Assembly (NCBI RefSeq): GCF_003858455.1
Contig: NZ_RQZF01000005.1
Coordinates: 1 to 64,000, forward strand
Reading direction: 5' to 3'
DNA from: Schaalia canis
GTDB lineage: Bacteria; Actinomycetota; Actinomycetes; Actinomycetales; Actinomycetaceae
DNA length: 64,000 nucleotides
Shown here: piece after piece, positions 1 to 8,550 of the stretch
How the letters are laid out: the number at the start of each line of letters is the position of its first letter
Numbering within the stretch: position 1 is the first letter of the stretch
Program-made: the position numbers and the translations under genes
Notes under the pieces: generated by a model
What the model was told of the DNA's origin: nothing
Database searches by the model: none
The model's input: only the letters and a program-made list of their open reading frames with translations

Positions 1-1861
1 CCTCTTCCCCGCACCTGCGGGGATTACCCGGTGGTCGCAGTGGGGGCGCAGGGGCAGGGGGCCTCTTCCCCGCACCTGCGGGGATTACCCGGCCTTTCCT
101 GCGGGGAGACCCTGTATCGGGTGCTCTTCCCCGCACCTGCGGGGATTACCCGCAGCATCCATCGCGAAGAGGCTTTGTATGCGTCTCTTCCCCGCACCTG
201 CGGGGATTACCCTAGCAACGTTTTGCATGAGGGGCGTGCAGTGAGCCTCTTCCCCGCACCTGCGGGGATTACCCGCGGGCGCGGCTCGGGCGGCCGCTGA
301 GCACGAGCTCTTCCCCGCACCTGCGGGGATTACCCGGCCCCACCAAAAAACTGAGCCGGGGAATCAAACTCTTCCCCGCACCTGCGGGGATTACCCGTCA
401 AAGAGGCTGCCCTTGTCGTCGCCTGCCTCCTCTTCCCCGCACCTGCGGGGATTACCCGGTTCAGCGTGCATTGCTGCCCTCCAGCGCAGACTCTTCCCCG
501 CACCTGCGGGGATTACCCTACGACGGCTTCAGCTCACACGACACCGCGCGGCTCTTCCCCGCACCTGCGGGGATTACCCTGTCCCCCAATTCCTGCGAGG
601 TCATAGTGTTGTCTCTTCCCCGCACCTGCGGGGATTACCCGTAACCCTGTCACGGCGTGTCGCCTAAAAGCGTCTCTTCCCCGCACCTGCGGGGATTACC
701 CGGCAACCGCCTACGCACACGAGTTGAACGAATCCTCTTCCCCGCACCTGCGGGGATTACCCGACGCGCAGGCACTCGCGCGCCCACACCGTGCACTCTT
801 CCCCGCACCTGCGGGGATTACCCGCCCAGCATCATCACCCACAAGATCGCTGTCGGCTCTTCCCCGCACCTGCGGGGATTACCCTGGTTCGAGTCAAAGA
901 AAAACCTTGAAGTCCTCCTCTTCCCCGCACCTGCGGGGATTACCCGCTCCCTGTGCGCCGTGGCCGCGCGGCTGCTGCCTCTTCCCCGCACCTGCGGGGA
1001 TTACCCGCCTGATTGCCCGCGCGGGCGTAGGCGGCAATGCTCTTCCCCGCACCTGCGGGGATTACCCGCCTCCCACGCGTATTCGCGCGCCAACGAAACA
1101 CTCTTCCCCGCACCTGCGGGGATTACCCGGACAGGTGGCAGCTCGTTACGGATGTGAGCACCTCTTCCCCGCACCTGCGGGGATTACCCGATGGCACTAG
1201 GGTGCGTCTGGAGCAGGCTGCGCTCTTCCCCGCACCTGCGGGGATTACCCGCGCCGTCTGGCGTGCGCAACTTTGGGGACTTCCTCTTCCCCGCACCTGC
1301 GGGGATTACCCTCCGCCACCTAGATAGACAAAAGCGCCCTAGCTCTCTTCCCCGCACCTGCGGGGATTACCCGTTTGCGTTGACGTCTTCGCTGCGGATG
1401 ATGTCCTCTTCCCCGCACCTGCGGGGATTACCCGCGCCTGATTCCCCTAATCGAGGAGTATCAGCACTCTTCCCCGCACCTGCGGGGATTACCCGGCCTG
1501 ACCGTTCCCGCGATTGAGGGTGTAGGGCTCTTCCCCGCACCTGCGGGGATTACCCGTAACCGTCGCCTTCCCCTTCACCTACCAAGGACTCTTCCCCGCA
1601 CCTGCGGGGATTACCCGTCACACCCGCTGATCTGCTGCTAGCAGAAGCGCTCTTCCCCGCACCTGCGGGGATTACCCGTCCGTGGCGGCGTCGTTAATGT
1701 TCTGATAGGTCTCTTCCCTGCACCTGCGGGGATTACCCGGCGACAGCGCCGTACACACGTCAAGGGGAGGACTCTTCCCCGCACCTGCGGGGATTACCCG
1801 CTATGTTGATTGACTGTTAGCGATGAAGATTGCTCTTCCCCCCCACCTGCGGGGGTTACCC
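1..1861 (+). CRISPR. CRISPR array, type I-E-like, trailer half
   Basis: There are 31 copies of a 28-base repeat that begins CTCTTCCCCGC and ends GCGGGGATTACCC. They start at 2, 63, 124, 185, 247 and then every 61 bases to 1833. The 30 spacers are all different and 33 bases long, except the one at 213-246 (34). Counting the usual next base G as part of the repeat gives the 29/32 geometry of type I-E. The CCCCGC/GCGGGG hairpin and the motif order match I-E repeats read leader to trailer, so the leader lies left of base 1 and the trailer is on the right. In agreement, variants sit at the right end: repeat 1711 has C9T, and repeat 1833 has an extra C and A-to-G. No cas gene is in the window. Confidence 0.97.
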
Positions 1862-1894
1862 CCTGCCAGTTTTGCTCTAAGCAGCCCGGCAGCG

Positions 1895-1922
1895 TTCTCC
1901 CCCCCACATTCGCCGTTTACCT
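1895..1922 (+). repeat. Decayed CRISPR repeat beyond the array end
   Basis: This starts exactly one spacer length (33 bases) after the last clear repeat. Aligned without gaps it keeps about 19 of 28 repeat positions, including TCT, the C tract, the central AC and the terminal TTACC. It looks like an older repeat eroding at the trailer end. A weaker remnant lies one further period on, at 1956-1985, and another possible one out of register at 2062-2089 (about 18 of 28, with CTTCCCCGC intact). Confidence 0.55.
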
Positions 1923-2137
1923 GAGCCGAGCTGTGAATCCTCGGGCGCGTGGCTGCTGTTTCTTGCGCGCGTTGGGGGCTTAGGCCGCGTTGGTGACGTG
2001 CTAGCTGGAGGCGAGTGGCTGTGTTTCCGTGGAGCCGTTCGGCGTGGGTTGTGGATTGTGCCCCTTCCCCGCGCGTGTGTTGCTAATCACAAGTAAAGTC
2101 GCTAAGTAGGGCCGAATTGTTCGTGAGGAGGTCATGT

Positions 2138-2764
2138 ATGTTTCGTAATGCGGTGGTTGTCGTATCGTCGGCGGTTGTAGCACTTCTACTTGTTGTCGCT
2201 GGCTGGACGGCCGGACGTTTCTTCGCTGAGGAGGAAGGAAGAGCCTGTCTTTTCCATGACACTCCTCATGACATGATCGAGCTTGGGCTTGACATGGAGC
2301 AGAACGTTCCGGCATCGGAACTAGGCCGTTTGCTTGTAGCTGACATCAACGAAAGGTGCCCGACATCCATATGTGCGGGTTCAGCTTTGTCGCCTCGAGA
2401 GGAGAAGTTGGTCGTCTATGTGAAAGGTGGTCTTGAAGCTCTTCCAGAGGATTTCGGGCAGCGCGCCAGTGAACTAGCCGCTGAGATTCGGGTCGTTCCG
2501 GTGCGTTTCTCCGCAGATGATCTTGAGGGTTTCATTAGCCAGATCGCTGACGCGAATGAAAGCAGGATTCTCGCGTTGTCACAAGACGTTCGGGTTAACG
2601 GGATCGTCGTTGGTTTGGCTGACTATGATCCGCTAAATACGGTGCTCCTCCACCCGCTGGACATCCTATCTGCCGAAACGCGTAGCATCATGGAACAGGT
2701 CATGGCGTCAGGTGTTCCGATCGAGTTCCTCCCTGCGGATAAGGAACACTTGCCGAAGTGGTGA
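2138..2764 (+). CDS. Hypothetical membrane-anchored protein
   Basis: I do not recognise the family. The ATG at 2138 is preferred over a TTG at 2117 because GAGGAGG lies six bases before it. The 208-residue product opens with a short basic N-terminus (MFRN) and one hydrophobic segment at about residues 5-24, followed by FFAEEEGR. It is therefore probably a type II membrane protein or an uncleaved signal-anchor protein with about 180 residues outside. Two cysteines near residues 74 and 79 could pair. It is the first gene after the CRISPR trailer, but nothing links it to CRISPR function. It converges on the small membrane-protein gene at 2814. Confidence 0.7.
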   Translation: MFRNAVVVVSSAVVALLLVVAGWTAGRFFAEEEGRACLFHDTPHDMIELGLDMEQNVPASELGRLLVADINERCPTSICAGSALSPREEKLVVYVKGGLEALPEDFGQRASELAAEIRVVPVRFSADDLEGFISQIADANESRILALSQDVRVNGIVVGLADYDPLNTVLLHPLDILSAETRSIMEQVMASGVPIEFLPADKEHLPKW

Positions 2765-2813
2765 TGAATCCACCCGATGGAGGTTGGTTCCATCCCGATT
2801 GGCAGGCGAAAAA

Positions 2814-3170
2814 CTACCGCCTCTCTCGCGCCCATTCTCGGCACAGGTACTGATACGCACCGACGAAATCCTCACCATGGCCGGAGCGTTTGATCGCTTC
2901 AACAGCCCGTTGGGCCATCTGTGCTTGCTCTTCCTCGCTTGGCAGGGGTCGCCCGGGGCCGATGGCTTCGCGCGCAAGCTGAGCAAGATCGTGCTTCAGC
3001 GCTTTTCGCACACGGCTTTGTAAAAGGAGCGCACCGAGTAGCGCAAGAGCACCCATTACGACAAGCGCGACCTGTCCGGTGAGGATGCCAAGTATCAGGC
3101 CGGAACCGCCGAACACGGCAAGAAAGAGGATTACCATGCCAAGCGCGCGCTTATTTCCTGATGATCCCAC
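2814..3170 (-). CDS. Small two-helix membrane protein, hypothetical
   Basis: A 118-residue protein with GTG start at 3170. AAAGGAA lies five bases upstream, which supports this start. Two hydrophobic segments at about residues 10-28 and 32-50 are separated by a very short turn and followed by a hydrophilic, charged tail of about 65 residues rich in Ala, Glu and Arg. That topology suggests a helical hairpin in the membrane with a cytoplasmic tail. No known domain is recognised. It lies downstream of the FRG-domain gene on the same strand with only 47 bases between them, so the two may be co-transcribed. Confidence 0.65.
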   Translation of the reverse strand: MGSSGNKRALGMVILFLAVFGGSGLILGILTGQVALVVMGALALLGALLLQSRVRKALKHDLAQLAREAIGPGRPLPSEEEQAQMAQRAVEAIKRSGHGEDFVGAYQYLCREWARERR

Positions 3171-3217
3171 GGCGGTTCCTTTCCTTTAGCGGTGAAGCAT
3201 TATCAGTCATCATAGGC

Positions 3218-4273
3218 TCAGGGGGTGCGGGCCACATGTTGAAGGAGGCGGCGAACCTCGTCTAGGGGCGGATAAATGGCGTCACGCGATAACCCCTCTT
3301 CAGCGAGCAATGCTCGAAGTTCGTTCTTCCAACGCGCGGGGATCTTGACGCTGAAACCGCGTGACGACCATCGTGTCTCGTACTTGCCTGCTTTACTTTT
3401 CGCAAGCCTTTCAGCCTCGACAAAGCTCGCGATGGTGGCGGCAAGATCCTCTTGCTGTCGGGGAACGGGGAACTTGACGGCCAGCGTGGAAATCTGGCGC
3501 ATTTCTTCTTGAGTGAGTGTGGCTCCGCCTTCACCTGAGCGGCGGTATTGCCTGTGCCCGTGTGCGTTGGTCACTAGCCCGCCAGCGAGGAAGAATCCGC
3601 GCTGTGCGACCATTCGCGCGTCTGAGAAGGGTAGAAGAATCGGGACAACTTCGGTGTCCCACTGTTGAAACTTCCCCTGCTGCCAGGCTAACCCGCCGCC
3701 GTCGGCCCTTGGGAAACGCAACCATCTTCCGTGCTGAGCGCTCAGGACAAATAAACGCGCGTCCCTTGCATCGTCAGTTTCGACCGCGAAGTAAAGGGCC
3801 ACCCGCCAATCTGAACTGACATCAATTAGCCGGGTCGGTGCCCCGTGGTGCTGCAGCACTGTCAGACATTCAAGGGCTGTCAATCCGCGCACAATTCCAT
3901 GCTCTTGGGCGGCGGCGAGCACGCGGTTTTCAGCCTCGTTGAGGAGGCGTTCAATATCGCGGTGCGCCATTCCCTCTTTAATGGACGGGGTAATCATCCG
4001 GTACAAGGAAGAATTCAGCCCAAATGATGCGTCGGCTTGGCCGCGAAAAAAGAAAGTCACGTCTGGCTGACGAAGGAATCGGCGTTGCCCGCTTTTGAAC
4101 TCGACAATATTGCCCGTGGTTGTGTGATTGAAGTGGGGAGCCGCATCCATTCCTTCAGCAAGCGCGGCGTAGAAAGAGGCCGCATCGGTCGCGGGAATAT
4201 GTACCTCACGCTCGGAAAAGAACTCGTCAGCGAAAGAAGGTTTGACGAGGGCGTCGCCGGGTGGTTGCGTCAT
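3218..4273 (-). CDS. FRG-domain protein
   Basis: A 351-residue cytoplasmic protein carrying an FRG domain, named for its Phe-Arg-Gly motif; here FFFRGQAD is followed by SSLYR. The downstream block with LQHHGAPTRLIDVSSDW is also characteristic of the family. The biochemical role of FRG domains is not settled, and they often occur in variable or mobile regions. The ATG at 4273 is preferred to upstream in-frame codons because it follows TACTGT by six bases, the pattern of a leaderless promoter, and because the upstream translation looks non-coding. It is insulated from the upstream pgm gene by a strong terminator. Confidence 0.8.
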   Translation of the reverse strand: MTQPPGDALVKPSFADEFFSEREVHIPATDAASFYAALAEGMDAAPHFNHTTTGNIVEFKSGQRRFLRQPDVTFFFRGQADASFGLNSSLYRMITPSIKEGMAHRDIERLLNEAENRVLAAAQEHGIVRGLTALECLTVLQHHGAPTRLIDVSSDWRVALYFAVETDDARDARLFVLSAQHGRWLRFPRADGGGLAWQQGKFQQWDTEVVPILLPFSDARMVAQRGFFLAGGLVTNAHGHRQYRRSGEGGATLTQEEMRQISTLAVKFPVPRQQEDLAATIASFVEAERLAKSKAGKYETRWSSRGFSVKIPARWKNELRALLAEEGLSRDAIYPPLDEVRRLLQHVARTP

Positions 4274-4279
4274 GACCCT

Positions 4280-4285
4280 ACAGTA
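4280..4285 (-). promoter_or_regulatory. -10 element of a leaderless promoter (FRG gene)
   Basis: On the minus strand TACTGT is followed by six bases (AGGGTC) and then the ATG at 4273. Transcription would begin at the start codon itself. No clear -35 element is visible. Confidence 0.5.
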
Positions 4286-4382
4286 CAGACACGACCCCGC
4301 TTTTGAGTGACGAGGCCGAAGCGCTCGTTGTAGCGCTCCTGCCTGAACTGGGATACAAGTGGCGGGGTTTACTGACAAAAGA

Positions 4383-4424
4383 GCTGGTGGGGCGCGAAAC
4401 CTGCGAGTTCCGCGCCCCACCAGC
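4383..4424 (-). terminator. Rho-independent terminator after pgm
   Basis: A perfect 14-bp inverted repeat (4383-4396 with 4411-4424) has a 14-base loop. Read on the minus strand it is followed by CTCTTTTGTC, so it ends the punA-pgm transcript. Confidence 0.85.
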
Positions 4425-4454
4425 CTTAACATCCCCCAGAGGGGATGAATAGTG

Positions 4455-6146
4455 TCAGATCCCCAGCGCAGCCTTCACATCGGCCTTGACTGCATCCAGA
4501 CGCTCAGCAGCGGTGGCGCGGGCGGCAGCCACATTGCCGTCGACAACGGGAACGATGACCTCGCAGTAGCACTTGAGCTTGGGCTCGGTGCCAGAGGGGC
4601 GTGCGATCACGCGGTCACCAGCCTCGGTCAGGAACATCATGCCGTCGGTGGGAGGCAGGTCTGCGGAGCCTTCTGCCAGGTCAACGACGGTCACCACGGG
4701 TGAGCCCGCCATTGAGGCAATACCGTTGGCGCGCAGGTTCGCCATGCCCTGAGCAATGAGGGACAGGTCCTCAACGCGGATGGTGACGGGCGAGGTGGCG
4801 TGCAGGCCGTGAGCGACGGCCAGATCATCCAAAGCATCCAGCAGGGAACGCCCTGCGGCCTTTTCTTGCGAGGCCAAGTATGCCAGGCGCAGGCAGGCAG
4901 AAATGCCGTCCTTATCCTTCACTCCTTGCGGATCCACGCAGTAGCCCAGGGCCTCTTCATAGCCAAAGACCAGGCCCTCCACGCGGGAGATCCACTTGAA
5001 GCCGGTGAGGGTATTGCGGTGCGTGAGTCCGTGAGCGGCGGCAATCTGAGCCAGCAGACGTGAGGACACGATGGAGTTAGCCAGTACGGCACCCTCCACT
5101 CCGGCCTCGACAGCCAGTGCGGCGGCCTGTTCACCTAGCAGGGCGCCAACCTCGTCGCCGGTGAGCTGACGCCAGCCTCCCTCAACTGAGGCGTCGGGTA
5201 CGGCGGCCGAGCAACGGTCAGCGTCGGGATCGTTGGCGAGAATAATGTCAGCGTCAACCTTTCGAGCCAGGGCCATCGACAGGTCAAGGGCGCCGACCTC
5301 TTCAGGGTTGGGGAAGGCGACGGTGGGGAAGTCGGGGTCGGGGGAGTGCTGCTCGGCCACGAGGTGAACATCCGTGAAACCCGCGCGACGCAAAACCTCG
5401 GCCATGGTGTCGCCGCCCACGCCGTGCATGGAGGTCAACACGATGCGTAGGTCCTTTTGGCCGCCGGGAACCAGTGGCACCACGCGTGAGTAGTAGTCCT
5501 CCACCAGGTCTGCTCCCAGCAGCTCCCAGCCTGACTCTGCGCGCGGCACGGAGGCCACGGATTCAACTGCCTGAATGGCGGCGAAGATTTCAGCGTCGAA
5601 TGGGGGCACAATCTGTGCGCCGCGGCCAGCGTCGGTGACAACGCGTCCACCCAGGTACACCTTGTACCCATTGTCCTCGGGTGGATTGTGGGAGGCCGTC
5701 ACCATGACAGCAGCGTCAGCATTGAGGTGGTTCAACGCGAAAGCAGTCACGGGGGTGGGCAGGGCGTCGGGAATAACGAGCGCGCGGCCACCGGCGGCAA
5801 CGGCTACGGCGGCGGTGTCGAGGGCGAATTGCTCCGAACCGTAGCGGGCGTCGTGGCCGATGACCACGCTGAAACCTTCACCCACGCGCTCGCGCAGCAC
5901 CGCCATCAGGCCAGCGGCGGCCTTAATGACGACGGCGCGGTTCATGCGGTTGGGGCCACCGCCCAGGTGACCGCGCAGGCCAGCGGTGCCGAACTCCAAC
6001 ACGCCAGCGAAGCGATCAGCCAGGTCGGCCTCAGCGGCGGTATCGCCAGCCAGTGCGGCGTCAAGCAGGGCTTGGACTTCAGCGGCGGTGGTGGCGTCGG
6101 GATCGTCTGCGATCCAGGCCTTCACAATGTCAACATCAAAAGACAC
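4455..6146 (-). CDS. pgm: Phosphoglucomutase/phosphomannomutase
   Basis: A 563-residue cytosolic enzyme of the alpha-D-phosphohexomutase family, converting hexose 1-phosphate and 6-phosphate. All four signature loops are visible: the phosphoserine loop TASHNPP (Ser152), the Mg-binding loop DPDADR (about 307-312), the sugar-specificity loop GYEEALGY (about 395) and the phosphate-binding loop RPSGTEPK near the C-terminus. The GTG start at 6146 follows AGGAG by five bases. It lies 47 bases downstream of purine nucleoside phosphorylase. A purine nucleoside phosphorylase plus phosphopentomutase/hexomutase pair suggests a role in salvaging nucleosides (ribose 1-phosphate), although glucose or mannose phosphates are equally possible substrates. 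Confidence 0.93.
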   Translation of the reverse strand: MSFDVDIVKAWIADDPDATTAAEVQALLDAALAGDTAAEADLADRFAGVLEFGTAGLRGHLGGGPNRMNRAVVIKAAAGLMAVLRERVGEGFSVVIGHDARYGSEQFALDTAAVAVAAGGRALVIPDALPTPVTAFALNHLNADAAVMVTASHNPPEDNGYKVYLGGRVVTDAGRGAQIVPPFDAEIFAAIQAVESVASVPRAESGWELLGADLVEDYYSRVVPLVPGGQKDLRIVLTSMHGVGGDTMAEVLRRAGFTDVHLVAEQHSPDPDFPTVAFPNPEEVGALDLSMALARKVDADIILANDPDADRCSAAVPDASVEGGWRQLTGDEVGALLGEQAAALAVEAGVEGAVLANSIVSSRLLAQIAAAHGLTHRNTLTGFKWISRVEGLVFGYEEALGYCVDPQGVKDKDGISACLRLAYLASQEKAAGRSLLDALDDLAVAHGLHATSPVTIRVEDLSLIAQGMANLRANGIASMAGSPVVTVVDLAEGSADLPPTDGMMFLTEAGDRVIARPSGTEPKLKCYCEVIVPVVDGNVAAARATAAERLDAVKADVKAALGI

Positions 6147-6193
6147 AGGTTCTCCTTTAAATGGTGTCAGTTTTTAACGGGTGTCAGTAAAAC

Positions 6194-7024
6194 TCAGTGG
6201 ATACGAGCAGCAATATCAGCCAGCAGGCGAGCAACGCGAGGAGCGGCAGCCTGCCCGGCCTCGATCACTTCCTCGTGGGAGAGCGGGGTGGGGGAGATCC
6301 CGGCGGCCAGGTTGGTCATCAGCGACAAGCCCAGGATTTCCATACCAGCTTGACGTGCCGCGATAGCCTCCAGAGTGGTGGACATGCCCACCAGGTCACC
6401 GCCGAGGATTCCCGCCATCTTTACCTCAGCGGGGGTTTCGTAGTGAGGGCCGGGGAACTGCACGTACACGCCTTCGGGTAGCGTGGGGTCAACCTCGTGG
6501 GCAAGGTCGCGCAGGCGCTGAGAATACAGATCCGTGAGGTCAACGAAGGTGGCGCCCTCCAGAGGGGAGGCGCCGGTGAGGTTAATGTGGTCGCGGATGA
6601 GGACCACCTGGCCGGGCGCCCACTCGGGGTTTAATCCGCCGCAGCCGTTGGTCAAAATGACGTGCGAGGCACCCGCGGCGGCAGCCGTGCGCATCCCGTG
6701 AGCGACCGCGCGCACGCCCTTGCCCTCGTAGTAGTGGGTGCGCGAGCCGAGGACGAGGGCGTGGCGGTCGGTTCCGTGAATTCGGATTGAGCGCATGACC
6801 GGAACATGCCCGGCTACGGCGGGGGCGTGGAATCCGGGCACTTCAGAGGCAGGAATCTCAGAGACGGTTTCTCCCAGCAGATCAGCGGCGCCGCCCCATC
6901 CTGAGCCGAGAACGAGGGCAAGTTCATGGGTGGCAATGCCGGATCGGTCAGCGATGACGTCGGCGGCCTCGCGCGCGAGCTCGAAAGGATCGCGGGCGTT
7001 ATGGCAATGAGAGTCAGTAGTCAT
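6194..7024 (-). CDS. punA: Purine nucleoside phosphorylase
   Basis: A 276-residue trimeric-type (family 2, PNP/MTAP) phosphorylase that cleaves purine nucleosides to base plus ribose 1-phosphate. Visible motifs are the phosphate-binding GSGWGG near residue 41, SRTHYYEG around residue 94, LTNGCGG around 125 and GMSTTLEAIAARQ near 213. It is the first gene of a likely two-gene unit with pgm. The ATG at 7024 follows TAGCGT by six bases, so the mRNA may be leaderless; TAAGGA directly abutting the ATG is too close to act as a normal ribosome-binding site. Confidence 0.93.
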   Translation of the reverse strand: MTTDSHCHNARDPFELAREAADVIADRSGIATHELALVLGSGWGGAADLLGETVSEIPASEVPGFHAPAVAGHVPVMRSIRIHGTDRHALVLGSRTHYYEGKGVRAVAHGMRTAAAAGASHVILTNGCGGLNPEWAPGQVVLIRDHINLTGASPLEGATFVDLTDLYSQRLRDLAHEVDPTLPEGVYVQFPGPHYETPAEVKMAGILGGDLVGMSTTLEAIAARQAGMEILGLSLMTNLAAGISPTPLSHEEVIEAGQAAAPRVARLLADIAARIH

Positions 7025-7030
7025 TCCTTA

Positions 7031-7036
7031 ACGCTA
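7031..7036 (-). promoter_or_regulatory. -10 element of a leaderless promoter (punA)
   Basis: TAGCGT on the minus strand lies six bases before the punA ATG, the spacing expected when transcription starts at the first base of the codon. Confidence 0.45.
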
Positions 7037-7285
7037 ACTCAGATCAGAGAAGAATGAGAACACGGTGAGAGGCTGTCCTTCCTTTCAATCTGCGAGGCGG
7101 TTGAGGGTGCATAGTGTGGTCGGTGGCGTGCGGCAGTGTTGGTGTGGCCTAGAGTGAGGGGGAGCACGCGGGTTGATCGCCTGAGCCATGCCGCTCCTCC
7201 CCGTAGCAGGCGCACGTGAAGCGGGGCGCCCGTAGTGTAGTAGCAGTGTTGAGGCCGTGGATCACGCGAAATCTGAGGAGGCGCC

Positions 7286-8392
7286 ATGCTGACCCCACTG
7301 ACGTTGACGGTGACTGATCCGGTTCAACTCACCGCCGAGCTTGTGGACATCCCATCAGTGTCAGGGGATGAGGCCTGTATTGCCGATGCCGTTGAAGCAG
7401 CGCTCGCGGCCTGCCCGCACCTGCAGGTCACGCGTAATGCTGACGCGGTGGTGGCACGCACGAACGTGGGGCGTCCCACGCGAGTCATTATTGCCGGTCA
7501 CCTCGATACTGTGCCGATCGCAGATAATGTGCCCTCACGCTGGGGGAGCCTCAATGGTGAGGATGCGCTCTTTGGACGAGGCTCTGTCGACATGAAGGCG
7601 GGGGTAGCGGTTGCTCTGCATCTGGCGTGCTCTCTGAGCGCCCCCCGGCATGACGTGACATGGATCTTTTATGACCATGAGGAGGTTGCTGACGCGCTTA
7701 ATGGGCTGGGCCGTTTAAGCCGTGAAGCCCCAGACCTCCTTGAGGGGGACTTCGCAATCTTGGGCGAACCGACTAGCGCTCACATTGAGGGCGGCTGTAA
7801 TGGCACGCTGCGTGTGATTGCCACCTTCCCGGGTGTGGCCGCTCATTCGGCGCGCGCCTGGAGGGGGGATAACGCGATCCATAAAATGGCGCCCGTTATT
7901 GACGCTATCGCCGCCTTTGGTAATCCAACGGTTGTGGTTGACGGGTTGGCCTACCGTGAATCGTTGTCGGTTGTTGGGGTCAGTGGTGGGGGAGCGGCCA
8001 ACGTTATCCCCGATACGGCGAGGATGACTGTCAATTATCGTTTTGCGCCATCTACATCTGGCGAGGACGCTCTCGCTTTCGTGCGTTCCTTTTTCGAGGG
8101 AAGCGGCGCTGTCGTTGAGGTTGATGACCTGTCCCCGGGGGCTCGCCCCGGTATGGATGCGCCCATTGCGCGTGAGTTCGCTGCTATTGCGAAGGCCCGT
8201 GGGAACGTGCAGGTCAACGCTAAAGAGGGGTGGACTGATGTTGCGCGCTTTGGTGCGCTGGGCATCCCCGCCATCAACTATGGGCCGGGTAATCCGTTGG
8301 CTGCGCACACGATTGACGAGGCTGTCGCCGTGGCAGAGATTCGCCGGTGTGTGGAGGTGTTGGGGGCATGGCTTGCTCCTGAACCTGCCTAA
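7286..8392 (+). CDS. dapE: Succinyl-diaminopimelate desuccinylase
   Basis: A 368-residue di-zinc M20-family amidohydrolase releasing LL-diaminopimelate from its N-succinyl form in lysine and peptidoglycan precursor synthesis. Metal and catalytic residues are visible: GHLDTVP (His72, Asp74), GRGSVDMKAG (Asp102), DHEE (Glu132 and Glu133), GEPT (Glu161) and a C-terminal His in AAHTIDEA. The start is supported by GAGGAGG just upstream. Length and motifs fit actinobacterial DapE. The LOG-family gene and DUF3117 gene downstream are common neighbours of dapE in actinobacteria. Confidence 0.93.
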   Translation: MLTPLTLTVTDPVQLTAELVDIPSVSGDEACIADAVEAALAACPHLQVTRNADAVVARTNVGRPTRVIIAGHLDTVPIADNVPSRWGSLNGEDALFGRGSVDMKAGVAVALHLACSLSAPRHDVTWIFYDHEEVADALNGLGRLSREAPDLLEGDFAILGEPTSAHIEGGCNGTLRVIATFPGVAAHSARAWRGDNAIHKMAPVIDAIAAFGNPTVVVDGLAYRESLSVVGVSGGGAANVIPDTARMTVNYRFAPSTSGEDALAFVRSFFEGSGAVVEVDDLSPGARPGMDAPIAREFAAIAKARGNVQVNAKEGWTDVARFGALGIPAINYGPGNPLAAHTIDEAVAVAEIRRCVEVLGAWLAPEPA

Positions 8393-8550
8393 TGGTGCGA
8401 GGTCCTTAGTTCGTTTTCGGTGTGGCTGGATAGTCCGGGAAAGTGCTGGAGTGTTCTAAGGGAAGGGCATGTGTTCGCTGCGCATGCAGGCGCGCGCGTG
8501 ACTATCGTAAAAGCAGCACTCCCTACTTGATGAAGATTGGACAAGGGTAA

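Noticed and set aside
31-1517. Open reading frames of up to 166 codons through the first 1.5 kb
   Set aside because: They translate the CRISPR repeat over and over in three frames (SSPHLRGLP, LFPAPAGIT, LPRTCGDYP) because 61-base spacing cycles the frame; not proteins.
1-1861. Self-targeting spacers matching genes in this window
   Set aside because: Reading the 30 spacers against the window showed no obvious match, but this was by eye only and does not cover the genome.
2001-2315. Minus-strand frame of 104 codons over decayed CRISPR and the first unknown gene
   Set aside because: It overlaps a better-supported gene with a strong ribosome-binding site, and its composition looks random.
3218-4432. 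53-residue N-terminal extension of the FRG protein
   Set aside because: The extension crosses the predicted promoter and has an unconvincing Arg/Cys-rich composition; ATG 4273 fits better.
5688-6353. 221-codon plus-strand frame opposite pgm and punA
   Set aside because: Antisense shadow of two clear enzyme genes; no start signal or recognisable domain.
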